Shown here piece after piece: positions 10,591 to 21,040 of a stretch of 64,000 nucleotides of DNA. The position numbers and the translations under genes are program-made. Source of the DNA: Ampullaceana balthica (lineage: Eukaryota > Mollusca > Gastropoda > Lymnaeidae); NCBI GenBank assembly GCA_944989445.1, contig CALYLW010001194.1, positions 146,515-210,514 of the forward strand, read 5' to 3'. Under the pieces are notes generated by a model. That model saw nothing but the letters and a program-made list of their open reading frames with translations, did no database searches and had not been told where the DNA came from. The number at the start of each line of letters is the position of its first letter. The first letter of the stretch is position 1.

Positions 10591-11372
10591 CTATCTCTTG
10601 TCCGACATGCGGACGCCTCTTTCGTGCAAAAATAGTGTTAATAAGCCACCAGAGAACACAAGTGGTGGCCCAGGAAATATGATGACAGTGGTCATCGTCG
10701 ATCACGACGGACGAACAACAACAACAACAACTTAATGCTGTGAAAAATAGTTTTAATCAACTCGTGAAAACACGTCACGTGACCAGCGTCAACCACTACG
10801 AATAAGGAATGTAATAGTTATGGAGCCAGTGCTTATGAAACCATGTAGAAATTATGGAGTCTGTACTTCTGATACCAAGTAGAATTCATAGTCTGAAACC
10901 ATGTAATAGTAAAGGTCTTGATCCTTGGTCAACTTATCACACTCTCTATTAATCTATCATGTCATTGTCTAACTGCAAGAAACAATACTTTAACAGCTTG
11001 TGGTCTGTGTAACAATTCTTTTTTTTTAATTACATGAACATTTCATTTATAGCCAGACATTCTCACCGATTTCGCGACCACGCAGAATTTTACTCAACAG
11101 CACAAATCCTCTGTTTCACACTCAGTCAAGTAAACTGGCATGCCCAAGCAATGTCAACAGAACAACACGTCTGTCACAAGGAGCATCACGTGACCCACAG
11201 GTGTGGAGATTAACGTACTGCTTGCCTTACCCTTAGGAGGTTCACTATACAGACCTTACTGTTGACTCTAAGTGTTGTATTATTTGAGGAAATAGCTTTT
11301 TTATATGTTGTATTATTATTGTACATTTAACAATATTTTATATTTGATAAACATGCTGTTAATCATTTGATA

Positions 11373-11374
<2 letters not shown>
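10591..11374. other. No gene recognised
   Basis: Contains a short (AAC)n run at about 10718-10731 and three short repeats of the form CCATGTAGAATTATGGAGTC near 10830-10900. No coding or RNA-gene signal seen. Confidence 0.4.

Positions 11375-11448
<74 letters not shown>
11375..11448. repeat. (AT)n microsatellite
   Basis: Uninterrupted AT dinucleotide run of about 74 bp. Confidence 0.98.
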
Positions 11449-11452
<4 letters not shown>

Positions 11453-12880
11453 CACCTGTGTGTATTTTCATTGCAACCATACAAGTAAAAAACGTAACGT
11501 AAATTTAAATAACAGTTACGGATGTAAGATGGAAGATGAATAGGATAGTGTCATTACACAGAACGAAGTGCCTTTACTGATTTCGTGCTGATCCTAGAGA
11601 CAGAAAAATTAAGTGTATGTAGAATATCGTAGCTGACTAGTGGATATATATAACTATTATCACTAAAATATGGAATCAAAGTTATCATGCAATGCATTAA
11701 GAATTCCACAAATGTTATAGCGCTCATTAGATGTAATGAATACATTTAAGATTATTTATATTTAGCGACAAATATTTTTAAACAAAGAGAGTTTATTGAA
11801 AAATAATAATTTTATTCTATTACCTATGTAAATAAATGTCTTCTTAAATATTGTGTTTGTTATCACAAAGATAACGTATCCATTATTATGTTCATGTCTT
11901 GTTGAGTTGGATCTCTACATTTCGTGTATTGCGTTGACGTCAAATGGGAGAAATGCGTACATGCATTTATCAAAGGAAATTATTATTGATCGTGTTAATT
12001 TCGTTTTAGCTAAACGTTAAATAAGTAAAACATATTATTGTAATTTCTTTTACATATTAGGAGTTAGTTTTGGTTTGGACATATAGTAAACGTTAAATTT
12101 CAAATTTGAAGGGAAATTGTTATTTCTTTCATTAACGCGTGATAATTTAGTGATGTTTAATTTAGATCTACAGAAATGGCCATGTATGATAACTTCTGTA
12201 CAAAATACAATTATATGATGAAATTTATTGAATTGAATTTAAATTTAATTATTATTTCATTATTAGCAATTTATTTTACAAGTTTAAAAACATAAAGACA
12301 AAAGTGTCGAGTTTATTATAAAATATATCCAAGAAATTAGACTAATTCGTGTTTTTTTCAAACTATGTCATATATTTTATATTTTAGTTGTTTAAAAGAG
12401 ATGTGAGCAGGTTGTGGTTTTATTACATAACATTTTATAAATTAATGTAAGAAGAAAACTAAATAGGAAGGTTAAATATTAATCTGATCATATATAATTT
12501 ATTCCAAAAAAAACAACAACAAAAATATTTTTTTTAACCATACAAATGTATAGATAGGCACTAATGTGGTCCGTTCATTGTCAAAAACAAAGCCTTTAGG
12601 ACTGTGTTATATTGACGTGCATATATTGTATTTCCCGACAGAGCTGTACCACAAAGCACAGGTGCTGATGAATTCAATGTGAAGTTTTACTTGAAATAAA
12701 GTTAGTTTTCATATTTAATACAAGATATTAATATCTCTATTATAAACTCTGTGAATGTATAATTTATTTTCAATGGGGCCAGTTATTAACAAACCTATAT
12801 TACAGAAATGTTATATTGTGTTTAAACTAATCTGATTCTTACCAACATTAAATTTAAGGGAAGTAAATAAAATATTAGAA
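11449..12880. other. AT-rich flank of Helitron 1
   Basis: 11830-11960 in reverse complement matches the upstream R1 module seen at about 41110-41180 and 35560-35600 (CAACAAGACATGAACATAAT, then TACGTTATCTTTGTGATAAC). The rest holds nothing recognisable. Position 12880 is the A of the A|T pair into which Helitron 1 inserted. Confidence 0.4.
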
Positions 12881-13085
12881 TCTATATATATAATTCTCTT
12901 CATGGGACCATGCCGGGCAAGTAAGCTTGCAAAAATATGTGCAACCGAGCATGACGAATGACCCTCGCTCGGGTCAACTAAACACAGTTAACGTTTGGCA
13001 AGCGAAGGTAGTGGTGGAGTGGGGCATGTCTTGAGAGCAGCAATGTTTTTTACATTCACTTTTGATGTTCCTGCTCAGTGTGTAT

Positions 13086-13160
13086 GTATTTCGTAGTGTA
13101 TTGGTTATTACATCCGCCTGACATGCTGAAGGTCTTAGGTTCAAGCCCAAACGGCAACAT
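13086..13160 (+). other. tRNA-Val-like sequence within Helitron 1
   Basis: Reads TCGTAGTGTATTGGTTATTA, CATCCGCCTGACATGCTGAA, GGTCTTAGGTTCAAGCCC and a CGGCAACA-like end. This follows the layout of animal tRNA-Val: D arm with GTGTA-TGGTTAT, anticodon loop CCTGACAT (anticodon GAC), and T arm GGTTCAAGC. The acceptor stem and one T-stem pair are mispaired, so it is a tRNA-derived relic or SINE head rather than a working tRNA. The A and B boxes of an internal Pol III promoter are still visible. It lies in the 5' non-coding part of the Helitron. Confidence 0.6.
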
Positions 13161-13177
13161 ATGTAAAATGCTAATGC

Positions 13178-13910
13178 CTGTTCTTTTCCCCTCTTTCTTA
13201 GCAAACATAAACACCGCTTCGCATGTCACGGAAAAAAGCTTAGTTAAATGTTATATCAATTCCTTCACCAGGTACCTGTCTGTTTCTATTGGTCGCATAT
13301 TTGGTGCATGGACGAAGTTGTTGCTCTCCAACTTGGCTTCATGGCTGTAATATGTGTTTATATATTGTGGCGATGCTCGAAATACTTATAAAAAATTCTT
13401 CGGTGGTCCCCCAACGTTCACTCGCGTTGTTCCCATTTGTTCGTGCTACTGTTTGTGTCCGTTCTCCCCCTCCCCTTTTTTTCTTACCCGTTCTTTTTTC
13501 CCCCTTTCTTAGCGAACATAAACACCACCTCTCCAGGCATGCGTAATAGTGTGTACCCTTAGGAGTGTGTACCTCAGTCGCTCAAGCTCAAGCTGTGTCC
13601 TCAGTCGCTTTGTTATCTTCTACAGTCGTCTGAGCCACGTTGCCTTTCCATTGTTCTCTTCGTTTGTCCCAGAAGCTTTGTTTTGATTTTTCCCCTTCGT
13701 ATTGCCATTCGTTTCCTAACCATGGCTACCACTTGACATATATTTCGTGGAGTCAACGGATCTTTCAGTGTAGTCAAAATTACTGCATCAGGTAACTGTT
13801 TATTTCTATCTGTCGCATATTTCTGGAAAAATGTCATCGATGAAACTGTTGCTCTCGAACTTCGCAAGATGGCTGTAAGCTTTGTTTGCGAACATTGGGA
13901 TAACTATGGC
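13178..13910 (+). repeat. Internal duplication in the Helitron 1 leader
   Basis: Two pieces recur. About 13178-13228 (CTGTTCTTTTCCCCTCTTTC, then AGCAAACATAAACACC) matches about 13487-13530. About 13268-13370 (TGTCTGTTTCTATTGGTCGC, then GTTGTTGCTCTCCAACTT) matches about 13792-13900. The second member of the latter pair encodes the start of the OTU-like domain, so a damaged duplicate of that domain start lies upstream. Confidence 0.6.
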
Positions 13911-14046
13911 GACGCCCTGTCCGTTGTTCTTACTCACGGAAGCACAGTCATACACTCAGCTCAACAATACGCTGCGTACATGAATACTTCCGGCGTTTAT
14001 GGTGGCGAGGCTGAAATCCTAACACGCCCCCTCGATACGGTCAACT
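13740..14046 (+). pseudogene. OTU-like cysteine protease domain of Helitron 1
   Basis: An open stretch after a TGA at 13734 gives ASGNCLFLSVAYFWKN (codons from 13785), then LRKMAVSFVCEHWDN, then AAYMNTSGVYGGEAEILT (to about 14030). GNCLF with the nucleophile Cys, and the (Y/W)GGExE strand, are hallmarks of the OTU deubiquitinase-like fold found in many animal Helitrons. The catalytic His strand, expected just after the GGE motif, is not seen: the frame leaves homology at about 14046, where another frame picks up Rep sequence. The domain is therefore cut short at both ends. An ATG at 13869 lies inside the domain and cannot be the real start. OTU roles in Helitrons are not established. Confidence 0.75.
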
Positions 14047-15379
14047 ATATATCTTCGATTCTGCTGAGGCTACCACTCAACGTTTGCAAAACGATTGTAA
14101 CAGTGCTTGCAGTGATATGTTGTTGTTGCAACTAGACAAAATGTTACGACAGGTTAACCCCTTCGCTAAATCCTACATGCAAATGCAAGAAATTATCACG
14201 CATAATAACCCTGTTGCTGCTGTACGAATGGTGTTCATGGAAAATCCAACTCTGGATATGAGAAGGTATAACGCGCCATCGTGTCAAACTGATGTTGCTG
14301 CTATCTTTGTAGGGGAAGACGGGGAACCTCCTGCACAACGCGATATTTGCATATACCCAAGAGGAGATGCTTGCAAGCGTATCTCTGTACTCAATATGAA
14401 CTGTGACCCCATGGTTTATCCACTACTATTCCCTTACGGAGATCCAGGCTGGCACATACAATTGACCCATGTTGAAGAAAAGCAAACCGCGAACAGAACC
14501 CGAGTCACACAACTCCAATTTTATGCTTACAGGCTTGCCATGACATCTGCATTCAGCATCTTGCATTCCAGCGGCAAACTCTTCCAGCAATATGTCGTCG
14601 ACGCATATGTCAGAACAGAAGGCGCACGTTTACATTACCTACGCTCCCATCAACAAGATTTGCGCGTAGAACAATACAGGGGACTGATGGATGCTATCGC
14701 TGCGAAAGCACAAGACAATAACCTTCGCCCTGGACAGTTGATCATTCTTCCCTCTACGTTTCAAGGCAGTCCACGGTACATGCAACAGAACTACCAAGAC
14801 GCGATGGCAATTGTCCGCAAATGTGGAAAGCCTGACTTATTCCTAACATTCACCTGCAATCCTGCTTGGCCGGAAATCTCTAACGCCATTTCCCATCATG
14901 AGCGCCCAGAACACAGACCTGATGTCGTTGCCCGCGTCTTTCATATCAAACTTCGGGAGTTCCTAACTGACATTCTGGAGAGGAATATTTTCGGCAATGT
15001 AGTCGCATACATTTTCGTCATTGAGTTCCAAAAACGAGGCTTGCCTCATTGCCATATGTTACTGACACTTGATTCACAGTGCAAAATAAGGACCAAAGAT
15101 GACATAGACAAATATGTCTGCACTGAGCTTCCAAATCCCGAAATACACCATCGACTTTTCCAAATTGTCACTAAATGCATGGTACATGGTCCATGTTGCA
15201 CGCTCAATGACAACTCACCTTGCATGAAAGACGGCAAGTGCACCAAAAATTTCCCAAAGGACTTCAACGCCGAGACACAAGAAAACACACAAGGGTACCC
15301 CATATACCGCCGAAGACAGGGCACAACTGCCATTGTTGGCAAATGGTATGGTATGGTATGGCAAATACGACATCGATAA
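14047..15379 (+). CDS. Helitron 1 Rep (HUH) domain, N-terminal part
   Basis: The frame is open from LYIFDSAEATTQRL (about 14047), upstream of the first ATG at 14084, to a stop at 15377. Counting from 14084: DPMVYPLLFPYGDPGW at about residue 108, PSTFQGSPRYMQQNYQDAMA at about 223, and EFQKRGLPHCHML with the metal-binding HUH pair H322/H324. This is the Helitron_like_N and Rep core, which nicks and joins single-stranded DNA ends during rolling-circle transposition. In relatives an Arg-rich and Cys/His N-terminal region precedes this point (seen in Helitron 2 at 24892-25390); here it is missing and the OTU remnant abuts instead. The frame breaks at a 22-bp insertion (15338-15359), so the last 14 or so codons are out-of-frame. 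Confidence 0.9.
15338..15359 (+). repeat. 22-bp insertion causing a frameshift in Rep
   Basis: GGCAAAT followed by three GGTAT units, directly before the resident GGCAAATACGAC. Removing the 22 bp joins ...TTAIVG to KYDIDNRWIVPYN in one frame, exactly as expected of a Helitron Rep. The (GGTAT)3 part suggests slippage or filler at a repaired break. Confidence 0.85.
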
Positions 15380-16013
15380 TCGTTGGATAGTACCTTACAA
15401 TCCCTGGCTTTCTCAGAAATTCAATGCTCACATTAACGTTGAAGTGTGCGCGTCCATTCAATGTATCAAGTATCTATATAAGTATGTCTACAAAGGACAC
15501 GACGCTGCATCCATTGCGCTTCAGAAGGAGCCAGCCGATGGTGTTTTCCAACATGACGAAATACAAACTTTCCTTGATGGTAGGTATGTTAGTGCTCCTG
15601 AGGCTATGTGGCGTTTGAACGAGTACAGTCTTTCAGAAAAATCGCACGTTATTACACGATTACCAGTTCATTTGCCAGAACAACAAGTCGTCTTCTTTCA
15701 CGAGGGTCACGAAGAACGAGCGCTACAAAGACAGGCCAACAAAAGCACCATGCTCTTAGCTTGGTTTAAACTCAACAAGACCGATCCTGAAGCTGTGGAG
15801 TTACACTACACTGATGTTCCCCAACATTACACATTCCAACAATCCTCTGGAAAATGGCAAAAGAGAATTAGAGGAGGCACAAAAGTGATCGGTAGAATGC
15901 CTGTTGTTGCCATTAACGACACCGAACGTTATTACCTCATGGCTTCTCCTTACCCGTTCCGTAGGCGTCACAAGTTTCAACCTTCTACGAACTGTCAACG
16001 GCGTGGAATGTAA
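15360..16013 (+). pseudogene. Helitron 1 Rep, C-terminal part with catalytic tyrosines
   Basis: Continues the Rep domain after the 22-bp insertion. CIKYLYKYVYKGHD (about 15465-15503) holds the closely spaced tyrosines of the Y2-type HUH nucleases. Then SAPEAMWRLNEYSLSEKSH and the LPVHLPEQQVVFF linker match Helitron proteins. The true frame leaves this one at about 15940, after [25 protein letters not shown] lies in the next frame (15904-16149). The final residues of this open frame are therefore not real coding sequence. Confidence 0.85.
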
Positions 16014-16110
16014 CACTTTCAAAGAGGCGTGCCAACAATTGGGTCTTCTTAAAGACGACAAGATATGGCATGATACTCTTACAGAGGCATCTCAGATACG
16101 AATGCCACCA
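15941..16110 (+). pseudogene. Helitron 1 Rep-helicase linker (third frame)
   Basis: [20 protein letters not shown], then [12 protein letters not shown], is the linker conserved between Rep and helicase in Helitrons; Helitron 2 has GATSFEDLRIVHGITYPTFK at the equivalent place. It is in a different frame from both the Rep C-terminus before it and the helicase after it, so at least one small indel lies on each side (about 15940 and about 16105). Confidence 0.8.
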
Positions 16111-17734
16111 ACTTTTCGTTTTCGTCTGTGTCTTCGGCGAACCACATAACGTTCCACACCTTTGTGTCACGCATGAACTCTCCCTTTCTGAGGACTTTCT
16201 CAGAACATATTCCACACGCACCGCTTGCATGTATGCTCTCGCAGAAATAAATGACATGCTCCAACCACATGGCCTCAACCTGCACACATTACACCTACCC
16301 CTCACTGACATACTTCCAATGTGTCATTCATCTTCCGTCTTCGACGCTCAGGCTGAACACTCCCACGCTATGGAACACTACGACAAACTCAACACAGAAC
16401 AAAATCACGCTGCTGACACTGTTTTGGACGCTGCATACAACGACTCCCATCCGCTAAAAACCTGCTTCTTCTTAGATGTTCCCGCAGGAACAGGGAAAAC
16501 CTTTGTCTACAAAACGCTGATTCATACAATCAGAGCCAGGGGAGACCATCCTTTAACCGTTGCATCAACAGGAATACCAGCAACATTGTTACCGGGTGGA
16601 CGTACTGCACATTCGGTGTTTAAAATACCGTTGAAGCTCACTACTACTTCAACATGCACTATCAAACCTAACTCGCAACACATTCTGCAATCCAAATTGA
16701 TTAAATGGGACGAGGCGCCAATGACACATGCATACGCATTCCAGGCAGTTGACAGGTTGTTACGTGATCTCACAGGTGAGACGCACCCATTTGGAGGGAA
16801 AACAATACTATTGGGTGGAGATTTCCGACAAATACTCCACGTTATTATGCGTGGCTCCCGAGCACTCACTGTCGCCAGTTGCATTAACAAGCAATCTTTG
16901 TGGCGTCACATGCATGTACTTACACTGACGAAAAATATGATGGATCTTCCTGATGAACAACATTTCGCAAAATGGCTTCTCGATGTTGGAGACGGGACAA
17001 ATGGAACTCCTGTAACATTACCTTCACATTGTTTTCCTGTTCATTCTGATCCCGTTCAACAACTATATGGCGACCTCGACTTATCAACTGTCACTTCGGA
17101 ACAACTCAGTACGCGAGCTATATTAAGTGTCACGAAAGAAGACTCAATGCACCTGAATGAACAAGTATTGAAAAGTATCCCAACCGAAGAATTAACTTTC
17201 ACTAGCGTTGACTCCATCGTCACAGATGATCCCGCAGATCAACTTTCATTCCCCGAAGAATTTCTGAACAGTCTTACCCCTACTGGCATGCCTCCGCATA
17301 AACTGAAAATTAAAATTGGTTCAGTGGTCATGCTTCTTAGAAACCTCATGCCAGCAAGAGGTCTCTGTAATGGCACTAGACTGACTGTTACCAGCATTCA
17401 CCTAAACGTACTGGAGTGTAAAACTATCGCAGCTGCTACCTCACATACTGTCCTTATTCCCCGGATATCCCTGACTCCATCAGATTCAAATTTGCCTTTT
17501 ACCTTTACGCGCAGACAATTCCCTGAGAGATTAGCCTTTGCCATGACAATAAATAAAGCACAGGGCCAAACGTTCAAAAAGATATGCCTGTATCTTCCAA
17601 AACCTGTTTTCAGTCATGGACAATTGTATGTTGCTCTCTCCAGAGTTCCTTCTTTTCATTCACTCACAGTCGTTTGCCCAAACCCACCCGATTTGGCCAA
17701 CTGTGTCTTTCAGGAAGTCTTCACCCGTCACTAA
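16070..17734 (+). CDS. Helitron 1 PIF1-like helicase domain
   Basis: Helicase part of the RepHel protein, a 5'-3' DNA helicase of superfamily 1. In the 554-residue frame counted from 16070: Walker A PAGTGKT with K143; Walker B DEAP at about 214; GGDFRQ at about 249; [11 protein letters not shown] at about 491; and [12 protein letters not shown] at about 514-525. Homology begins only at about residue 10, so the listed start is just the first start codon in frame and not biological. The stop (TAA at 17732) is 8 bp before the terminal hairpin. All helicase motifs are intact, so this is the best preserved part of the element, although cut off from Rep by frameshifts. Confidence 0.92.
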   Translation: MILLQRHLRYECHQLFVFVCVFGEPHNVPHLCVTHELSLSEDFLRTYSTRTACMYALAEINDMLQPHGLNLHTLHLPLTDILPMCHSSSVFDAQAEHSHAMEHYDKLNTEQNHAADTVLDAAYNDSHPLKTCFFLDVPAGTGKTFVYKTLIHTIRARGDHPLTVASTGIPATLLPGGRTAHSVFKIPLKLTTTSTCTIKPNSQHILQSKLIKWDEAPMTHAYAFQAVDRLLRDLTGETHPFGGKTILLGGDFRQILHVIMRGSRALTVASCINKQSLWRHMHVLTLTKNMMDLPDEQHFAKWLLDVGDGTNGTPVTLPSHCFPVHSDPVQQLYGDLDLSTVTSEQLSTRAILSVTKEDSMHLNEQVLKSIPTEELTFTSVDSIVTDDPADQLSFPEEFLNSLTPTGMPPHKLKIKIGSVVMLLRNLMPARGLCNGTRLTVTSIHLNVLECKTIAAATSHTVLIPRISLTPSDSNLPFTFTRRQFPERLAFAMTINKAQGQTFKKICLYLPKPVFSHGQLYVALSRVPSFHSLTVVCPNPPDLANCVFQEVFTRH

Positions 17735-17741
17735 ATCATTA

Positions 17742-17770
17742 GCGGCGATGCTACGCCGCGGGTCAGCTAG
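17742..17770 (+). terminator. Helitron 1 3' terminal hairpin and CTAG end
   Basis: Stem GCGGCG/CGCCGC with a 6-base loop, 7-base spacer, then CTAG and the target T at 17771. In Helitrons this structure marks the end of rolling-circle transfer. Confidence 0.92.
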
Positions 17771-17925
17771 TCACTTATATTTTAAAAAAAATTACACTTC
17801 AAAATCTATTTAAAATGGGAAATATTCATGTTTTGTTCATCTTAGGTCAGACTAAATAGTGGGCAAAATATAGTCATTCAAGTTGCATGCCACTTGACTT
17901 CGATCCCAGTTAATAATTCAATGAA
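17771..17925 (+). repeat. Short R1 fragment flanking Helitron 1
   Basis: 17877-17925 (CAAGTTGCATGCCACTTGAC, then TTCGATCCC) is the hairpin end of R1. Helitron 1 may therefore sit next to or in an old R1 copy. Confidence 0.45.
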
Positions 17926-18168
17926 AGCAATTGACAGCCTAACTTATGGAAAAGCCCCTGGGAATGATGACATACCATCAGAAGCTCTAAAGAGTGGCAA
18001 GACAGCTTTCTCCAACCATTGCACGACCTTCTGTCCCTCTGCTAGGAACAGGCCTATATCCCCCAAGACCTAAAGGATGCAAATATAGTGACACTATACA
18101 AAAACAAGAATGATAGAAGTGATTGCAATAACTATCGCGGCATCTCACTCCTTAGTATTGTAGGTTAT
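17919..18168 (+). pseudogene. LINE reverse transcriptase fragment
   Basis: YGKAPGNDDIPSEALK followed, after a frameshift near 17995, by YIPQDLKDANIVTLYKNKND and NNYRGISLLSIVG. This is the fingers part of a non-LTR RT of the same general type as the LINE at 46547-50479 (which has SGKAPGSDAIPAEVYK). The catalytic FADD region and everything downstream are absent. Confidence 0.85.
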
Positions 18169-18910
18169 TGTGTCCATTGAGAGAAATCGTTTGCCTACCA
18201 TGCAATGTTCCCTCTAAGTCTAAGCTTAGTTGGTCAGTGTGCAAATTTTAAAAAAAGACTCGTGTTCAAAGTTGCACAACGTCCATTTTTTGTGCAGTAT
18301 TTTACAAACTAAAGCTATGTGAACGATTGTTCACCTCTGCTGGTTATATTGTCAATAAGACCCGCTCATCCCTTGAATGAAATAATGTCAATACACTTGT
18401 CTGTTTGCATTGTTGGTTAAAAGATGTCATATAAAGAAGACATTCCAGTGTTATTTCAATTTTCGACAAGTATTTTAATAAATATTACTTATGACACCAT
18501 AAATTTCAATTTGTTGCTTTAATCGAAATTAACGAGTAATTAATCGTTAATTTTTCAAAAGTTTGCGATTGAATTTAAATGAATCCTTAACAGCCCTAAA
18601 ATAAAATCATTCAACGCTCAGGCACTTAGTCCATGTGACAAACTTACCACTGTGTGTGAATTTATCATGGATATGTAGATTGACATTAAGTTTATCCAGA
18701 AGACCAGGTCCGGCAGACTTGTGATGAAGGTAAGAGCGCGTATCCTGCTCTACTCGACTATTCTGTATGTTTGTTTCCACGTTCTTCTCAAGATGGAGGC
18801 CTAGTTGTTGTCTACACAAATACGTTATCAAGTGAACTTTCAATTTTCACATTATTTAAATTAGCACATACGTCATTCTAATTAGTTTAACTTACCTTGT
18901 CAATGCCCTT
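18169..18910. other. No gene; a dispersed-repeat piece
   Basis: 18210-18310 (ATGTTCCCTCTAAG) resembles sequence near 38212 and 57270. 18625-18710 (CCATGTGACAAACTTACCAC) resembles 29375-29440. An open frame at 18607-18843 lies over the latter and has no recognised product. Confidence 0.35.
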
Positions 18911-18912
18911 GC

Positions 18913-19008
18913 ACAGGGGTCAGCAGCCTGCGGTTTGCTAGCCGCATGTGGCTTTTTCGCTGTCAAGATGCGGCTGTCGACTTCCATGTGAAAATATTGA
19001 CTCCTATA
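18913..19008 (+). mobile_element. hAT transposon end fragment
   Basis: CAGGGGTCAGCAGCCTGCGG followed by TTTGCTAGCCGCATGTGGCT is a typical hAT left end with its inner inverted G+C motif. The pogo-like MITE at 19009 interrupts it; no transposase sequence is seen. Confidence 0.6.
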
Positions 19009-19495
19009 CAGGGAGTCCTCGGGTGACGCCTGTCCCGACTTACACTGTTGCGTTGGTACGAACGCTCCCCCATAAAAATATGTTTAAAAAATATTACCGG
19101 TTTCTTCGTCTTTTTCATATTTTTTCTTGAATTTTTTTTCCATGGGGTAACAAATTGTTTTCTCTTTTTAAAATACTTTTCATGTCATTAACATCTTTTA
19201 TGTTTCGGGCGCACGGCGGAAAAAAATATGATTTGTTGTGCTCGCTCGTGTTTTATCTTTTAAAAAAAAATTAACTTGCTTTTTCATGTGGTAAGGAATT
19301 GTTTTCACTACTTTTCACTACTTTAAAGTCATGAACTGTAACATTTTCTATAGCACAGTACGTACAGTACTTGTCACACACACACACATATATATATATA
19401 GAAATATATATGTATATAATGGTCCGATTTAGACTGAAATTCGGGTTACGACGTTTCTTAAGAACGGATCAACGTCGTAACTTGAGGACTCCGTG
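19009..19495. mobile_element. pogo/Tigger-like MITE with TA target duplication
   Basis: Left end CAGGGAGTCCTCGGGTGACG; the complement of the right end is CACGGAGTCCTCAAGTTACG. Both are flanked by TA (19007-19008 and 19496-19497). About 487 bp, with no transposase. The end sequence and TA target are those of pogo/Tigger-type Tc1-mariner elements. A (CA)n(TA)n stretch lies at about 19377-19420. Confidence 0.8.
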
Positions 19496-19569
19496 TATAT
19501 TATTTTCAAAACTCATGTTAAGGGCTTTTTAAAAACTGGGAAGTTTTGTTAACTGTAACTTGTGTCTTT

Positions 19570-20730
19570 TCCAATCTACACATCCACACTGCAGATCGTG
19601 CATTTATCGTAACCTCCCCAGCAGCAGTAAAAAGTATAATGACGTCATCAGCGAGAACAAGACATTTATCCCATCTGGTGTGAGCTTCCCACATTCTTAA
19701 ATAGGTTTATTCTCACATTAAACCTATTGCTAGTGTCCCTCGCCCTGTCCAATGTCCCCTTAGAACTTATAAAGCTCTGGACGACTCATTTATTCTTTTT
19801 TTATTAATGATTATTGGACATAACATTGCATGCATTTTAAAAAAAAACTAACTATAATCAAACTGCTATTAGTTGTGTTTTCCTTGTCTACGAAAGTATT
19901 TTTGCGACATGTGCGTTGTTTAGTAGCATCATTTCAAGCTGACGTATAACCATTTTATGTAACATATTAAGTATCTACTCTTGTAGACAATAGCTGCAAG
20001 TTTATTATACAATATATATAGACTTAAGGTTATTTTTTTTAACGAATTATTCTATAAACCAGTACAATGAGTTTTTTTTGTTATTGGGCTAACTCTTTAT
20101 CTGAGGAAGGAGAGTCCAAACATTTCATTGACATTGTATCCCTATTTATAGGGATCGAGCTCAAGTGACATAGCACTTGAATAAAATAGACTGATTCTCT
20201 ATTGGAATTTAGGTATTGCCGTACTCGAACAGTAATGTAAGCACATATGTTAAAACAAATATATACATTTTATAGTTTGTTTTAAATTCGAAATAAATAC
20301 TATTTGAAAATCTATTTTATCCTTTTAATTTTATTTTTCTATACATTTTTTGTACAATTTTCATACAAAGGACTAAGAAACACAATTATTAACATTAAGA
20401 TTCCGTAATATATATTTTTATATAAAGATGTTTTTGAGAAAAAAGAGTCTTATCAATAATCGTCCAAAGTATGTTTGGAAAAGAAAATATTGAATTTCAA
20501 ATTAAAAACAAAAGCACCGGTGCTTGGTGGTGCATTGCTAACGTAAAAAAAACAATTTCCATTAACATCATTTATTAACATAGAAAGTAAATTGAAATAA
20601 ACCCACACAACTTTGTCAACATTATCTGTAAAAACATATAAAAGCACCTTAATAGAACCCATCTATTATAGTACGCACCAATGCGATGGGTTTATTTATA
20701 GAGCAATAAAAAGTGAGTGTATGAATCAAT
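19570..20730 (-). repeat. R1 repeat, reverse orientation, A subtype
   Basis: Closest relative is 43900-45170, matching along its whole length and including the A-subtype right end (ACCCATCTATTATAGTACGC, then CAATGCGATGGGTTTATTTA, then GTGTATGAATCAAT). It carries the conserved hairpins TCAAGTG-ACATAG-CACTTGA and CCCTA-TTTA-TAGGG at about 20142-20180. The match to the paralogue stops at about 20730, where inserted DNA begins. Confidence 0.75.
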
Positions 20731-20779
20731 AATTATATAATACTAGTTCAAAAGCCTGCTGAAGCCGGCATAACGAAAT

Positions 20780-21040
20780 CCCACAGAAAGGATAACAAAG
20801 AAATATACCAAATACTGCAATAGAAAAAACCACGTGGCCTTAATTTCCATGAACAGAATACGATATGAACAGAAATAACAAAGAAATGTATGAAATACTG
20901 TAATAGAAAATAACATATGGCCTATATTGCCATGAACACAATACGATATGAAAATAAATAACAAAGAGATGTACGAAATACTGAAATAGAAAAGAAATTT
21001 TATCTTTTATTGTCATGAACACAATACGATATGAACAGCT
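20780..21040. repeat. About 84-bp tandem repeat (3 units) in the Helitron 2 3' region
   Basis: Three units share ATAACAAAGAAATGTAYGAAA, a TACTGNAATAGAAAA stretch and CATGAACACAATACGATATG. They lie between the helicase stop and the terminal hairpin. Confidence 0.8.

Larger units (their letters stand above)
12881..17770 (+). mobile_element. Helitron 1, terminally complete
   Basis: The 5' terminus is TCTATATATATAATTCTC after an A (12880). The 3' terminus is a perfect 6-bp hairpin GCGGCG-ATGCTA-CGCCGC (17742-17759) followed 7 bp later by CTAG (17767-17770) and then T. TC start, subterminal hairpin, CTRR end and A|T insertion are the defining Helitron features. The body encodes an OTU-like domain, an HUH Rep nuclease and a PIF1-like helicase, i.e. 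the rolling-circle machinery, but with several frameshifts. The termini still look usable in trans; the protein does not. Confidence 0.93.
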
